Shown here in pieces: positions 16,622 through 24,744 of a DNA stretch of 58,893 nucleotides. The notes beneath the pieces are model-generated. The model ran no database searches. It saw only the letters and a list, made by a program, of their open reading frames with translations, and had not been told where the DNA came from. Numbering within the stretch: position 1 is the first letter of the stretch; each line of letters opens with the position of its first letter. The translations under genes were made by a program, and so were the position numbers. Source of the DNA: Polaribacter sp. Its GTDB lineage: Bacteria; Bacteroidota; Bacteroidia; Flavobacteriales; Flavobacteriaceae. The stretch spans positions 1 to 58,893 of the forward strand of contig DYMN01000013.1 in the NCBI GenBank assembly GCA_020740485.1. Reading direction: 5' to 3'.

Positions 16622-18685
16622 TTATAGCTCGTATGAAATATCTATACCAAAAGTTCTAGGTTTACCTTGTTGGGCATAAGTATTGAGATTAGTTATTTCA
16701 AAGGAGAACACGTTGTAAGCCGTATTCAATAAGTTTTTTCCCCACACACCGGCGTTCCATTTTCCTTTTGAAAAAGACAGTTTTGAATGGAGTAAATAAT
16801 AAGGGTTTTGCACATATTCATTTTTTAAATCCCAATATTGTTTTCCTATTCTATTAGCGCTCAAAGAGAGTTGAAAGCGGTTGTTATTGAATGAAATTGA
16901 TTTGGAAATCTCGGTATACAGCATACTTTTGGGCACGTAAGGAGTGGTATTGTTGTTGTAATTGACCTTAGTATCGACCACATACTCTAAAATTTGAGCG
17001 TGGGTCGTTCCATAACTGAAATTTCCTTGCCAACCTTGAACATCTTTCATTTGAAAGGCTATTTCCAGACCATAATTCAATGAAGTACCGGCATTCGTGA
17101 GATAAGAACCCCTACCACTGGGTACGGTCTGATAAATTTGTTGATTTTTCAGGTAAGTAAGAAAAAAGGAAGTGTCGAACGAAAATCTATTTTCACCAAA
17201 AGTTTGTTTGGTTCCCATTTCATAATTATCACTCATTTCATTTTTAAACAGTAAATCTTCGGGTCTTTCAAAAGTGGTGTTGAACCCGCCCGGTTTGTAG
17301 CCGGTGGTATAAGAAAGGTAAACAGCTGAGGCACCCAAATCGATATTTAAAGCTAATTTGGGCAACAATACGTGATCTTTTAATTTGTGGTACACCGTGT
17401 CAACAGCAGGCAACTGAACCTTGTTCTTGATGCCATTGTAAAGATAATGCAACTGAGAGGTTTCGTAGTCATAGCGTAAGCCGCCTGTAAGCGAAATGCG
17501 CTCGTTAAAATGATAAGTAGATTGATGAAAAAGAGCGGCTCCCGTTGAATTTTTATCATACGTTTTTTCGTACCAAAGTTTTTGGGGATAAATTTCAGCA
17601 TCTACCACATTATCAAATCCTTGATGAAAGCCGAATGCTCCAATCAACCAAGTGTATTTTTTTGCATTGTTAGATTGTGCAATCATTTCATTGGAAAAGG
17701 TCTTTTGGTCTTGAAACTGTTTTATGAAATACAAATCAGACGGGACAAAATCTTGGTCAATCAGTTGGGCATCTTTTAAGTATTGAAAAGAAGCGGTATT
17801 GGTAAACTTCCAATTTTCTCTGGCATAATCTAAATGTAAAGCATCCGAAAACAAATTTCGGTTATAGGAGCTGTAACGGTTGTAATCAATAGGGCTCGAA
17901 GTTTGAGTTTCAAAATCATACACAGCATAAGGATAGCCACCCTGTTTGCTGTTTTCGTAGGAAGCGATGTTTTCGATTTGTAAGGGTTGATTAGGAGTAA
18001 ATACAACTCGATTTCTCAGTCCGTATGCGTCTAAATTATCCACAAAACCTTGGGTGAAATTATTTTTGTAAAATCCATCGTTGTGGGTGTAATTACCGGT
18101 AATAGAGGTAGCCCATTGGTCAGTAAGTTTGGCGTAATGTCCTGCGTTAATTTGATATACTCCAAAATTACCTGCGGTAGCTTTTATTTTAGTCCCTTGG
18201 TAATTCTGAGGTGAAAGTGTAAGAATATTGATCAATCCTCCCATAGAGTTTTTACCGTATAAAGTTCCTTGAGGACCTCTCAATATTTCGATTTTTTTCA
18301 AATCAAAAAAGTCAAATTGGAAGGAAGATTTTTCAAAATAGGGAACATAATCTACATATAAACCTACGGAAGGCGCATTAATGCGCGAACCTATTCCTCT
18401 GATATAAATAGGAGTCGTGAGTTTAGAACCATATTCCGGCATATAAAAATTGGGCGTTAATCCGGAAAGATCGCTCATTTTTTCCACATTGTTATTTTCT
18501 AACTCCTCAAAAGTAAGGACTGAAACAGCAATGGGAGTTTCTTTTAATTTTAAATTGTTTTTGGTAGCGTTGACTGTTACTTCGTCTAAAATAATTGGAT
18601 TATTGATTGAATCTTTGCTTTCCTGTCCGAAACTATTAACAAAAACGACGAAGACAATGAAAAACACCTGAACTTTGTTTGCCAT
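16622..18685 (-). CDS. TonB-dependent receptor (siderophore-type)
   Basis: From MANKVQVFFIVFVVFVNSFGQ the protein is 687 residues with a signal peptide; an upstream ATG at 18724 would spoil it. Near the mature start ILDEVTVNATK can serve as the TonB box. The plug domain follows (PIAVSVLTFEELENNNVEKMSDLSGLTPNF, YIRGIG, then LRGPQGTLYGKNSMGG). A 22-strand barrel ends in the aromatic IDISYEL. The plug resembles ferric-siderophore receptors such as FyuA and is not of the SusC type. With the RhtX-like permease and hemN-hemG-hemH behind it, iron is the likely cargo, but heme or corrinoid is possible. The 18686-18881 upstream stretch has a -7-like TATTTTTG at 18729-18722 but no clear Fur box. Confidence 0.88.
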   Translation of the reverse strand: MANKVQVFFIVFVVFVNSFGQESKDSINNPIILDEVTVNATKNNLKLKETPIAVSVLTFEELENNNVEKMSDLSGLTPNFYMPEYGSKLTTPIYIRGIGSRINAPSVGLYVDYVPYFEKSSFQFDFFDLKKIEILRGPQGTLYGKNSMGGLINILTLSPQNYQGTKIKATAGNFGVYQINAGHYAKLTDQWATSITGNYTHNDGFYKNNFTQGFVDNLDAYGLRNRVVFTPNQPLQIENIASYENSKQGGYPYAVYDFETQTSSPIDYNRYSSYNRNLFSDALHLDYARENWKFTNTASFQYLKDAQLIDQDFVPSDLYFIKQFQDQKTFSNEMIAQSNNAKKYTWLIGAFGFHQGFDNVVDAEIYPQKLWYEKTYDKNSTGAALFHQSTYHFNERISLTGGLRYDYETSQLHYLYNGIKNKVQLPAVDTVYHKLKDHVLLPKLALNIDLGASAVYLSYTTGYKPGGFNTTFERPEDLLFKNEMSDNYEMGTKQTFGENRFSFDTSFFLTYLKNQQIYQTVPSGRGSYLTNAGTSLNYGLEIAFQMKDVQGWQGNFSYGTTHAQILEYVVDTKVNYNNNTTPYVPKSMLYTEISKSISFNNNRFQLSLSANRIGKQYWDLKNEYVQNPYYLLHSKLSFSKGKWNAGVWGKNLLNTAYNVFSFEITNLNTYAQQGKPRTFGIDISYEL

Positions 18686-18881
18686 TAAAATAGTGTATAT
18701 ATATTTAGTAATATACATCGGCAAAAATAAGAGTAATCATTGTAAAATAATACCGCTTAAAAAATGTTTATAACGATAAAAGTTATTGAGTTAAATCAAT
18801 GTTTATATAGCATTAAAGAAAAATTAGAAAAAATATAACGTTTTAAAAAAGGTTGGGAATGGAAATAGAAACATTTAAAAG

Positions 18882-19247
18882 CTAACCAAAAAAGTAAAAA
18901 GCATTCTCAATATGTTCTATTTTTTGGTATTTTGAGTTGTGCACAACGGCAATAATATCAAAACGCACTTCCACATTTAATCGGTTTGAGACCACGTATT
19001 CATTGGCTGCCATCACTAAAAGTTTGATTTTCTTTTTAGAAACAAATTCTTCGGGATTGCCAATAAACGTATTATTTCGGGTTTTAACTTCAACGATGAC
19101 CAGGATTTCAGGATCTTTTTGGGCTATAATATCTATTTCGGCTTTTTGATAGGTCCAGTTTTTTGCTAAAATGGTGTAACCTTTTTGTTCGAGATATTCT
19201 CGAGCCAATTTTTCGCCTAACTCGCCTAATTCGTTGTGTTCTGCCAT
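18882..19247 (-). CDS. YraN family protein (UPF0102, endonuclease-like fold)
   Basis: A 121-residue protein with the YraN pattern: GELGEKLAREYLEQKGYTILAKNW at 7-30, then AEIDIIAQKDPEILVIVEVKTR with the D...E-V-K residues of a Holliday-junction-resolvase-like nuclease fold. Function is unproven. Its start codon is immediately preceded by a heptamer array (19250-19298). Confidence 0.9.
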   Translation of the reverse strand: MAEHNELGELGEKLAREYLEQKGYTILAKNWTYQKAEIDIIAQKDPEILVIVEVKTRNNTFIGNPEEFVSKKKIKLLVMAANEYVVSNRLNVEVRFDIIAVVHNSKYQKIEHIENAFYFFG

Positions 19248-19249
19248 TT

Positions 19250-19298
19250 GGAAGTTGGAAGTTTGAAGTTGGAAGTTTGAAGTTTGAAGTTTGAAGTT
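19250..19298. repeat. Heptanucleotide tandem array before yraN
   Basis: Seven consecutive 7-bp units (TGAAGTT or GGAAGTT on the plus strand) end two bases from the yraN start codon. Read in the direction of yraN the unit is CAAACTT or CCAACTT, the same unit and orientation as the array before ettA. Confidence 0.85.
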
Positions 19299-19300
19299 TG

Positions 19301-19320
19301 ATTCCGATAGCTATCGGAAT
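19301..19320. repeat. Perfect 20-bp palindrome
   Basis: ATTCCGATAGCTATCGGAAT is perfectly self-complementary and directly abuts the heptamer array. It is the best copy of the dispersed CCGATAGCTATCGG element in this window. Confidence 0.8.
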
Positions 19321-19343
19321 GGAAGTTGGAAAGATGAAATTTT

Positions 19344-20270
19344 TTATTTAAAAGTGATTTTTGAATAACGTTCTTCTACTCTTAATTTGACTTTTGCCCC
19401 CAAGATTAATGCACGGTTATCCGGAAAATGTCCGGCGGGAAAATCGAATAGTATAGGATAATCTGTTCCTTTTGTTACTTCCAAAATCATTTGTTCTATC
19501 GTTTTACCGAAGGGGGTTTCACTTTCTTTAATATCGGTAAACCCGCCCACAATCAATCCTTTCAGGTCTTTAAAAACACCCGCTAATTTTAAACTATATA
19601 AAAGTCTGTCCAAGCGATACATATATTCACCTACTTCTTCAATAAATAAAATTTTACCTTTCGTTTTCGTTTGATAAGGGGTTCCAATCAGATTTTGAAG
19701 AAGTGTCAAATTTCCACCGGTTAAAATACCCGAAGCTGTTCCGATTTGATTGTGTTTTGAACTTGATATATCATAATTCAATGGCGCTCCCATCAAAGCT
19801 TTTCGCAAACTCTCCAAGCCCATTTGATTTTCTTTCAGATTTTTAGCTATTTGAATGGGCATCATTCCGTGAATACAAGGTAAACCCATTAATTGCCATT
19901 GGTTATGAAAAACGGTAATATCTGAAAACCCGATGAGTAATTTTGGATTTTTTTGTAAAGGGCTAAAATCAATTTTATCTATAATACGTATCGCTCCATA
20001 ACCGCCACGCAATGCCCATATTGCTTTCACTTCAGGATTATCAATGGCTGATTGAAAATCTTCAAGTCTTTCCCTATCGGTTCCCGCAAAAACCCCATCG
20101 CGTTTTAACACATTTTTACCGACTAATGCACGCATTCCAATAGACTCCAACCAGTTTACAGCAGCAGCAACAGGACTTTCATCGGGAATAAATCCAGCAG
20201 GTGATAGGAGTGCTACAAGGTCATTGGGGTTTAGTTTTAATCTTTCGTTCAAAGTTGAAGTTTGCGTCAT
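19344..20270 (-). CDS. LD-carboxypeptidase (peptidase family S66)
   Basis: A 308-residue cytoplasmic serine peptidase that trims the terminal D-Ala from murein tetrapeptides during cell-wall recycling. Family S66 marks are visible: ALLSPAGFIPDE near the N-terminus, RGGYGAIRIIDKID, the nucleophile Ser in LIGFSDITVFHNQ, the Glu in LFIEEVGEYMYRLDR and the His in FDFPAGHFPDN. Related MccF proteins cleave microcin C7, but the context here is general. No operon partner is obvious; a 110-base repeat-rich gap separates it from fabD. Confidence 0.92.
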   Translation of the reverse strand: MTQTSTLNERLKLNPNDLVALLSPAGFIPDESPVAAAVNWLESIGMRALVGKNVLKRDGVFAGTDRERLEDFQSAIDNPEVKAIWALRGGYGAIRIIDKIDFSPLQKNPKLLIGFSDITVFHNQWQLMGLPCIHGMMPIQIAKNLKENQMGLESLRKALMGAPLNYDISSSKHNQIGTASGILTGGNLTLLQNLIGTPYQTKTKGKILFIEEVGEYMYRLDRLLYSLKLAGVFKDLKGLIVGGFTDIKESETPFGKTIEQMILEVTKGTDYPILFDFPAGHFPDNRALILGAKVKLRVEERYSKITFK

Positions 20271-20310
20271 ATACGAAGAATTAGCATATTATTTTGTAAT
20301 AATTTCCAAT

Positions 20311-20380
20311 CCTATAGCTATCGGATTGGCACATTTCAAATTACCTAATTGGCACATTTCCAAATTGACTCATTTTCAAA
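20311..20380. repeat. Dispersed low-complexity repeat (ATTGGCACATTT units) with partial CCGATAG palindrome
   Basis: The interval between fabD and the S66 peptidase carries TAGCTATCGG followed by several irregular copies of TTGGCACATTTCAAATT. These are the reverse complement of the GCCAATTTGAAAATGTGCC units at 50948-51094, so the same filler sequence occurs in two distant intergenic regions. Confidence 0.55.
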
Positions 20381-21262
20381 TTACACTTCCGCCTTCTCAG
20401 CAGCCACCTCTCTATTGATACTACGCATCAATCCCGTTAAAACTTTTCCGGGACCGATTTCTATAAACAAGTCGCCTCCGTCGGCAATCATTTGTTGGAT
20501 GGATTGTGTCCAACGCACCGGTGCGGTGAGTTGAGCAATCAAGTTTTTTTTGATTTCTTCTTTATCGGTTACGGCTTTGGCTACTGCATTTTGATATACT
20601 GGACAAATTGGATTTTGAAATTCGGTTTCCATAATGGCTTTGGCTAATTTTTCCCTTGCCGGTTCCATCAATGGGCTGTGAAAAGCGCCACCAACCGGAA
20701 GAATCAAAGCACGTTTGGCTCCTTTCTCTTTCAATACTTCACACGCTTGGTTCACCGCTTCCACTTCGCCGGAAATCACTAATTGACCGGGACAATTGTA
20801 GTTGGCTGCTACCACTATTCCTATGGTATTTTTACAAACTTCTTCTACTACGGCATCTTCCAATCCCAAAACGGCAGCCATAGTGGATGGTTTCAGCTCG
20901 CATGCTTCTTGCATTGCCATGGCGCGTTGGTAAACCAATTTTAAACCATCTTCAAACGAAAGTGCTTTGGCTGCCACCAACGCCGAAAATTCACCTAACG
21001 AATGTCCGGCAACCATTTCCGGTTGAAATGCTTCTCCTACAAGGTTTGCACTAATTACAGCATGAAGAAAAATGGCAGGTTGGGTCACTTTGGTTTGTTT
21101 TAAATCTTCGGCAGAACCGGAAAACATGATTTCGGTAATGTTATAACCTAATATTTCGTTGGCTTTTTCAAACATTTCTTTGGCAATAGTAGATTTTTCA
21201 TAAAGGTCTTTGCCCATGCCTTCAAATTGGGCGCCTTGACCGGGGAAAATGTATGCTTTCAT
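20381..21262 (-). CDS. fabD: Malonyl-CoA:ACP transacylase
   Basis: Transfers malonyl from CoA to acyl carrier protein to feed fatty-acid elongation. The 293-residue protein starts MKAYIFPGQGAQFEGMG with the oxyanion Gln9. It has the nucleophile Ser88 in AGHSLGEFSALVA and the catalytic His195 in GGAFHSPLM, with GPGKVLTGL near the end. It begins 23 bases after the AbiEii-like toxin gene and may be cotranscribed with it and radA. Confidence 0.97.
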   Translation of the reverse strand: MKAYIFPGQGAQFEGMGKDLYEKSTIAKEMFEKANEILGYNITEIMFSGSAEDLKQTKVTQPAIFLHAVISANLVGEAFQPEMVAGHSLGEFSALVAAKALSFEDGLKLVYQRAMAMQEACELKPSTMAAVLGLEDAVVEEVCKNTIGIVVAANYNCPGQLVISGEVEAVNQACEVLKEKGAKRALILPVGGAFHSPLMEPAREKLAKAIMETEFQNPICPVYQNAVAKAVTDKEEIKKNLIAQLTAPVRWTQSIQQMIADGGDLFIEIGPGKVLTGLMRSINREVAAEKAEV

Positions 21263-21285
21263 ATGTGTTCTGATAAGTTAATATT

Positions 21286-21888
21286 TCAAATAGTTTTGAT
21301 GGTGTTTTTGATGTGTTTTTTTACTTTGCCCCAAGTTATATTTTGATCAAATACGATTGGATCCGGTTGAATTTCGGCATCATCAAAATAGGCCAAACTT
21401 CTTAAAACGTGAAAAGTAGTTTGATGCGGAAATTTTTGAGTGTAAAATTCAAACAATTGTTCTAAGGTAAATTTTTGTAAGAGAAAGTATAAATCAAAGA
21501 AATCTTTTTTGTTTCCTCTACCTGCGATGGCGTCTAATTTCATAGCTGCAATATCTTCTATTGAAGCAATTCTCATTTTGTCTTTTTCTATAAACGGATA
21601 TTGAAATGGGTATTTAAAATGAATAAAATCAACATTTATATTTGAAATCAATGCTTTTTCTGTTTGATGATTTATTGTGACATCAAAATCAGACAAAAGA
21701 TTTTCCAAAAGAACATTGGAATGAAAAGAATCATAAGAAAAAAAATCAAGATCGATAGACTTCCTACATCCTAACTGAGGTGCTAAGGCAGTTCCACCAA
21801 CTAAAACAAAAGATTTAAGATAGTCTTTAGAACTTAAATCCTTCAATAATCCCAATGTAAGTGGTTCAACGGTTTGGTATTGTAACAT
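21286..21888 (-). CDS. Nucleotidyltransferase AbiEii/AbiGii toxin family protein
   Basis: From MLQYQTVEPLTLGLLKDLS the protein is 200 residues; an upstream ATG at 21927 lies well inside the antitoxin gene. The nucleotidyltransferase core is seen as FVLVGGTALAPQLGCRKSIDLDFFSYDSF, with GG-T and D-x-D metal-binding residues, then MRIASIEDIAAMKLDAIAGRGNKKDFFDLYFLL, which is diagnostic of AbiEii. These toxins transfer nucleotides to tRNA 3' ends and block translation during phage infection. It overlaps the DUF6922 gene by 46 bases, strongly suggesting translational coupling as a toxin-antitoxin pair. Confidence 0.85.
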   Translation of the reverse strand: MLQYQTVEPLTLGLLKDLSSKDYLKSFVLVGGTALAPQLGCRKSIDLDFFSYDSFHSNVLLENLLSDFDVTINHQTEKALISNINVDFIHFKYPFQYPFIEKDKMRIASIEDIAAMKLDAIAGRGNKKDFFDLYFLLQKFTLEQLFEFYTQKFPHQTTFHVLRSLAYFDDAEIQPDPIVFDQNITWGKVKKHIKNTIKTI

Positions 21889-22151
21889 ATAAATTGAGAT
21901 TTTTCTATTGAAAAATATACCGAGCAAAAGTGCAGTGTTTTCTTATCTAACGTTTTTATTTTAACTACTGTTTTTTCAATTTTTTCTTTTCCATAAAACA
22001 ATACAGTTTTTTTAAAATCTTCTAAAGTACCTCTTGTTAAAACTCTTTCAAGCACAAATTGTATATGATTTTCAACATCAATCGACATTATACTTACATC
22101 CCAAAACAAAGTGGATGATAACGATTGTATATAGATTTGAGATAAATTCAT
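21843..22151 (-). CDS. DUF6922-like protein, probable antitoxin partner
   Basis: A 102-residue protein whose first part, SSTLFWDVSIMSIDVENHIQFVLERVLTRGTLEDFKKTVLFYG, matches the pattern of DUF6922 proteins found directly upstream of AbiEii-type toxins in Bacteroidota. In the classical AbiE system the antitoxin is a winged-helix repressor; this short protein has a compact helical pattern but no clear C-terminal repressor domain. It starts 18 bases after radA and its 3' end overlaps the toxin start. Role as antitoxin is inferred from position and overlap. Confidence 0.7.
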   Translation of the reverse strand: MNLSQIYIQSLSSTLFWDVSIMSIDVENHIQFVLERVLTRGTLEDFKKTVLFYGKEKIEKTVVKIKTLDKKTLHFCSVYFSIEKSQFICYNTKPLNHLHWDY

Positions 22152-22169
22152 TTTTCAAAGATACTATTT

Positions 22170-23528
22170 TTACACAAACAAATTTCTATATACTTCTTCC
22201 ACTTTTGAAATCGTAACAATTTCAATTTTGAAATCTTTTTGAATCACTTTATTGAATTTAGATATAAAAATTTGTTCAAATCCTAATTTTTCCGCTTCGG
22301 CAATGCGCTGTTCTATTCGGGCGACAGGTCTTATTTCTCCTGCTAAACCTACTTCGGCAGCAAAACAGGTTTTTTGCGAGATTTCTACATTTTCGTTAGA
22401 TGACAAAACAGCCACAATGACCGATAAATCAATAGCGGGATCATCGACTTGTATTCCTCCGGCAATATTTAAAAATACATCTTTGATGGCTAATTTGAAG
22501 CCGGCGCGTTTTTCTAAAACTGCTAACAACATGTGCAATCGCTTAATATTATATCCGGTGGCGCTGCGTTGGGGTGTGCCGTAAACAGCACTGCTTACCA
22601 AGGCTTGTACTTCTATCATCAAGGGGCGCATTCCTTCGAGTGTGGCAGCGATGGCTGTTCCGCTCAGCGCGTGATCTTTTTGGGAAATGAGCAATTCAGA
22701 AGGGTTGGTTACAGCTCTTAAACCGGCTTGTTGCATTTCATATATTCCTATTTCGGAAGTAGCACCAAAACGGTTTTTTTGCGAACGTAATATTCTATAA
22801 ATATGATGACGATCGCCTTCAAATTGCAATACCACATCTACCATATGCTCCAATATTTTAGGTCCCGCTATTTGTCCGTCTTTGGTAATGTGACCTATTA
22901 GAAAAACCGGAGTTTCAGTTTCTTTGGCAAATTTGAGTAATTCGGCTGTGGTTTCGCGAATTTGAGAAATACTACCCGGCGTGGCGTCGATTACGTCTGT
23001 ATACAAAGTTTGTATAGAATCAATAATCACCACATCCGGTTGAATTTCGGTAATCTGTCTGAAAATATTTTGGGTATTAGTTTCGGTGAGCAATAAGCAG
23101 TCAGAGTCCTTTTTTTGCAAGCGTTCGGCTCGCATCTTCAGTTGCGATTGGCTTTCTTCCCCTGAAACATACAACACATTTTGTTGCATATTTAGCGCCA
23201 CTTGCAGCATCAAGGTTGATTTGCCAATTCCGGGTTCGCCGCCGATGAGAATAATGGATCCGGCAACAATACCACCACCCAACACATGATCTAACTCGCT
23301 ATCAGTGCTTGAAATTCTATTTTCTGCATCGAGCTCAATTTCAGAAACTTTCAGCGCTTTGTTGACTTTGGCAAAACCTGATGATTCGCTTTTCCACGCT
23401 CTTTTTTCTTCTTTTTGCACCACTTCTTCAGCTATGGTGTTCCATTCACCGCATGCCTTGCATTGTCCCATCCATTTGGCATATTGGGCACCGCAATTTT
23501 GACAATAAAAGGTGGTTTTTGTTTTCAA
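22170..23528 (-). CDS. radA: DNA repair protein RadA
   Basis: A RecA-related ATPase that helps branch migration and processing of recombination intermediates. The 452-residue protein has the N-terminal zinc finger CQNCGAQYAKWMGQCKACGEW, Walker A GGEPGIGKST, the RadA-specific KNRFGATSEIG motif and a C-terminal Lon-protease-like domain (about 290-440). A perfect -7 element TATCTTTG lies at 23572-23565 on its strand. The toxin-antitoxin pair and fabD follow with short gaps and could be read through from here. Confidence 0.96.
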   Translation of the reverse strand: MKTKTTFYCQNCGAQYAKWMGQCKACGEWNTIAEEVVQKEEKRAWKSESSGFAKVNKALKVSEIELDAENRISSTDSELDHVLGGGIVAGSIILIGGEPGIGKSTLMLQVALNMQQNVLYVSGEESQSQLKMRAERLQKKDSDCLLLTETNTQNIFRQITEIQPDVVIIDSIQTLYTDVIDATPGSISQIRETTAELLKFAKETETPVFLIGHITKDGQIAGPKILEHMVDVVLQFEGDRHHIYRILRSQKNRFGATSEIGIYEMQQAGLRAVTNPSELLISQKDHALSGTAIAATLEGMRPLMIEVQALVSSAVYGTPQRSATGYNIKRLHMLLAVLEKRAGFKLAIKDVFLNIAGGIQVDDPAIDLSVIVAVLSSNENVEISQKTCFAAEVGLAGEIRPVARIEQRIAEAEKLGFEQIFISKFNKVIQKDFKIEIVTISKVEEVYRNLFV

Positions 23529-23564
23529 TGGGTTTGGTTATTTATTCAACTTTGTCAAAGTTTT

Positions 23565-23572
23565 CAAAGATA
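23565..23572 (-). promoter_or_regulatory. -7 promoter element for radA
   Basis: Minus strand TATCTTTG is a perfect TAnnTTTG match 37 bases before the radA start. The nearest TTG upstream (23600-23598) is 25 bases away, longer than usual, so the -33 half is weak. Confidence 0.4.
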
Positions 23573-23702
23573 AACATTTTTAAAATACAGAAAATAACAA
23601 ATTGTCAATCAAATTATATACCCAATGTGGGGTTTTTGCAAATTTATCTCGCGATTTTTTTAAATTTTGGTGGTAGGGCGTTGGTTTTGCGTTTCCGTTT
23701 CC

Positions 23703-23731
23703 GTAGAGACACCCAATTTGGGCGTCTCTAC
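23703..23731. repeat. REP-type hairpin GTAGAGAC...GTCTCTAC, copy 1
   Basis: A 29-bp inverted repeat with one mismatch and core CCCAATTTGGG. It lies 30 bases beyond the 3' end of the decayed REP-associated transposase. A second copy lies inside that gene at 24008-24036. Confidence 0.75.
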
Positions 23732-23760
23732 ACCCACCGCATTACCACCCACCGCATAAA

Positions 23761-24130
23761 TCACAACCAAATGCCCTGATTGTTTTGGTCGCGTTCCCAT
23801 TTCGCAGGATTTTCAATAATATACTTATGGATGCGATTCATTTCGTTTTCATCACGGACGATGCGGTCGTGAAATCGGGGTTGCCAGGCAAAATGGGGAT
23901 TAATTTCGCGGGATTTTATGGTGCAAATTCGTTTAAATTGATTAATGATTACGCCAATTGTTCCTGGTTTCCATTCGGAATTATGGTTGGCGTTGCGTTT
24001 TGTTATGGTAGAGACGCCCAAATTGGGCGTCTCTACGATTTCCCCAAAAAAATGTTCGCGGTTTTTGGTTACAATCGTCACAAAAAATACGCCCCATTAG
24101 ACGAATAATCAAAATTTTTTAAACGGGCGG
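23761..24130 (-). pseudogene. REP-associated tyrosine transposase (RAYT/TnpA_REP) remnant
   Basis: The C-terminal part is typical of RAYT proteins: GTIGVIINQFKR, FAWQPRFHDRIVRDE and IHKYIIENPAKWERD, stopping at 23761. The N-terminal part can be followed only by changing frame: RPFKKF, DYSSNGAYF, then (from a GTG at 24081) TIVTKNREHFFGEI. The catalytic middle segment with the HUH motif (usually N-H-I-H-G) is missing, and in its place the DNA is a REP hairpin translated as VETPNLGVST. The gene therefore has at least two frameshifts and an internal deletion and cannot encode an active transposase. Confidence 0.8.
24008..24036. repeat. REP-type hairpin, copy 2, inside the transposase reading frame
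   Basis: GTAGAGACGCCC and GGGCGTCTCTAC form a perfect 12-bp stem around AAATT. It lies exactly where the transposase coding sequence has lost its catalytic domain and is read in frame. Confidence 0.85.
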
Positions 24131-24189
24131 AATCAATACGGTATTTCCCGCGAAATTTTTTGTCATCCATTTTTTTTTGGTTATGTTTT

Positions 24190-24217
24190 GTAGATACGCG
24201 ATTAATCGCGTATCTAC
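24190..24217. repeat. REP-type hairpin, variant
   Basis: A perfect 28-bp palindrome, GTAGATACGCGATT followed by its complement AATCGCGTATCTAC. It touches the stop codon of the ORF6N gene (24214-24216) and may act as its terminator. Outer bases GTAGA-AC resemble the other two hairpins. Confidence 0.75.
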
Positions 24218-24666
24218 TTAAATCCTATTCTTTTTCTTTCTGTTTGCTCTATCTCTTGTTTATCTTTTTGTAATAAATAGTTGATAGCTTGATAGATATC
24301 ATTAAATTTAATATTCGTTTCAGTTTCTATTTGTTCTATTCTTTCTTTCAATTCTTTATAGTCTGAAAGGTGTTGACGCATCAAAACAAATGCACGTATA
24401 ATATTGATATTGAATTGAATAGCAATTTTACTTCGCAACACACTTGACAACATTGCTACTCCTTGTTCAGTAAAAGCAAAGGGTGTATTTGGACTGTATT
24501 TTAAATTTTCCGGAAGGTTATCACAATTTGTGATAACCTCAATCCATTCATCCTTTGTTAGTTGAAACATAAAATCAAACGGAAAACGATCCAAATTTCT
24601 TCTGACGGCTTGTTTTAATGCTCTTGTTTCTATTTCATACATTTCAGCTAAATCAAAATCTAACAT
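24214..24666 (-). CDS. ORF6N domain protein, N-terminus cut off by an in-frame TAA
   Basis: The 150 residues show the phage-type ORF6N DNA-binding domain: MLDFDLAEMYEIETRALKQAVRRNLDRFPFDFMFQLT, then TPFAFTEQGVAMLSSVLRS, with a coiled-coil tail. Reading further upstream in the same frame restores the normal start: ATG at 24720, MEIQVIQNKIHEVRG, then TAA (24673-24675) exactly where members have Gln (RGQ-x-VMLD). A C-to-T change in CAA explains it. The protein may restart at ATG 24666 with the domain nearly whole, or the gene may be dead. Such genes usually sit in prophage or genomic-island debris, matching the transposase remnant next door. Confidence 0.7.
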   Translation of the reverse strand: MLDFDLAEMYEIETRALKQAVRRNLDRFPFDFMFQLTKDEWIEVITNCDNLPENLKYSPNTPFAFTEQGVAMLSSVLRSKIAIQFNINIIRAFVLMRQHLSDYKELKERIEQIETETNIKFNDIYQAINYLLQKDKQEIEQTERKRIGFK

Positions 24667-24744
24667 TACACGTTAACCTCTAACTTCATGAATTTTATTT
24701 TGAATAACTTGTATTTCCATTAGACATATTTTTTTAATTCAGAA

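Noticed and set aside
23381-23779. Plus-strand frame of 132 codons
   Set aside because: It is antisense to radA and runs through a REP hairpin; the minus-strand gene has all the conserved motifs.
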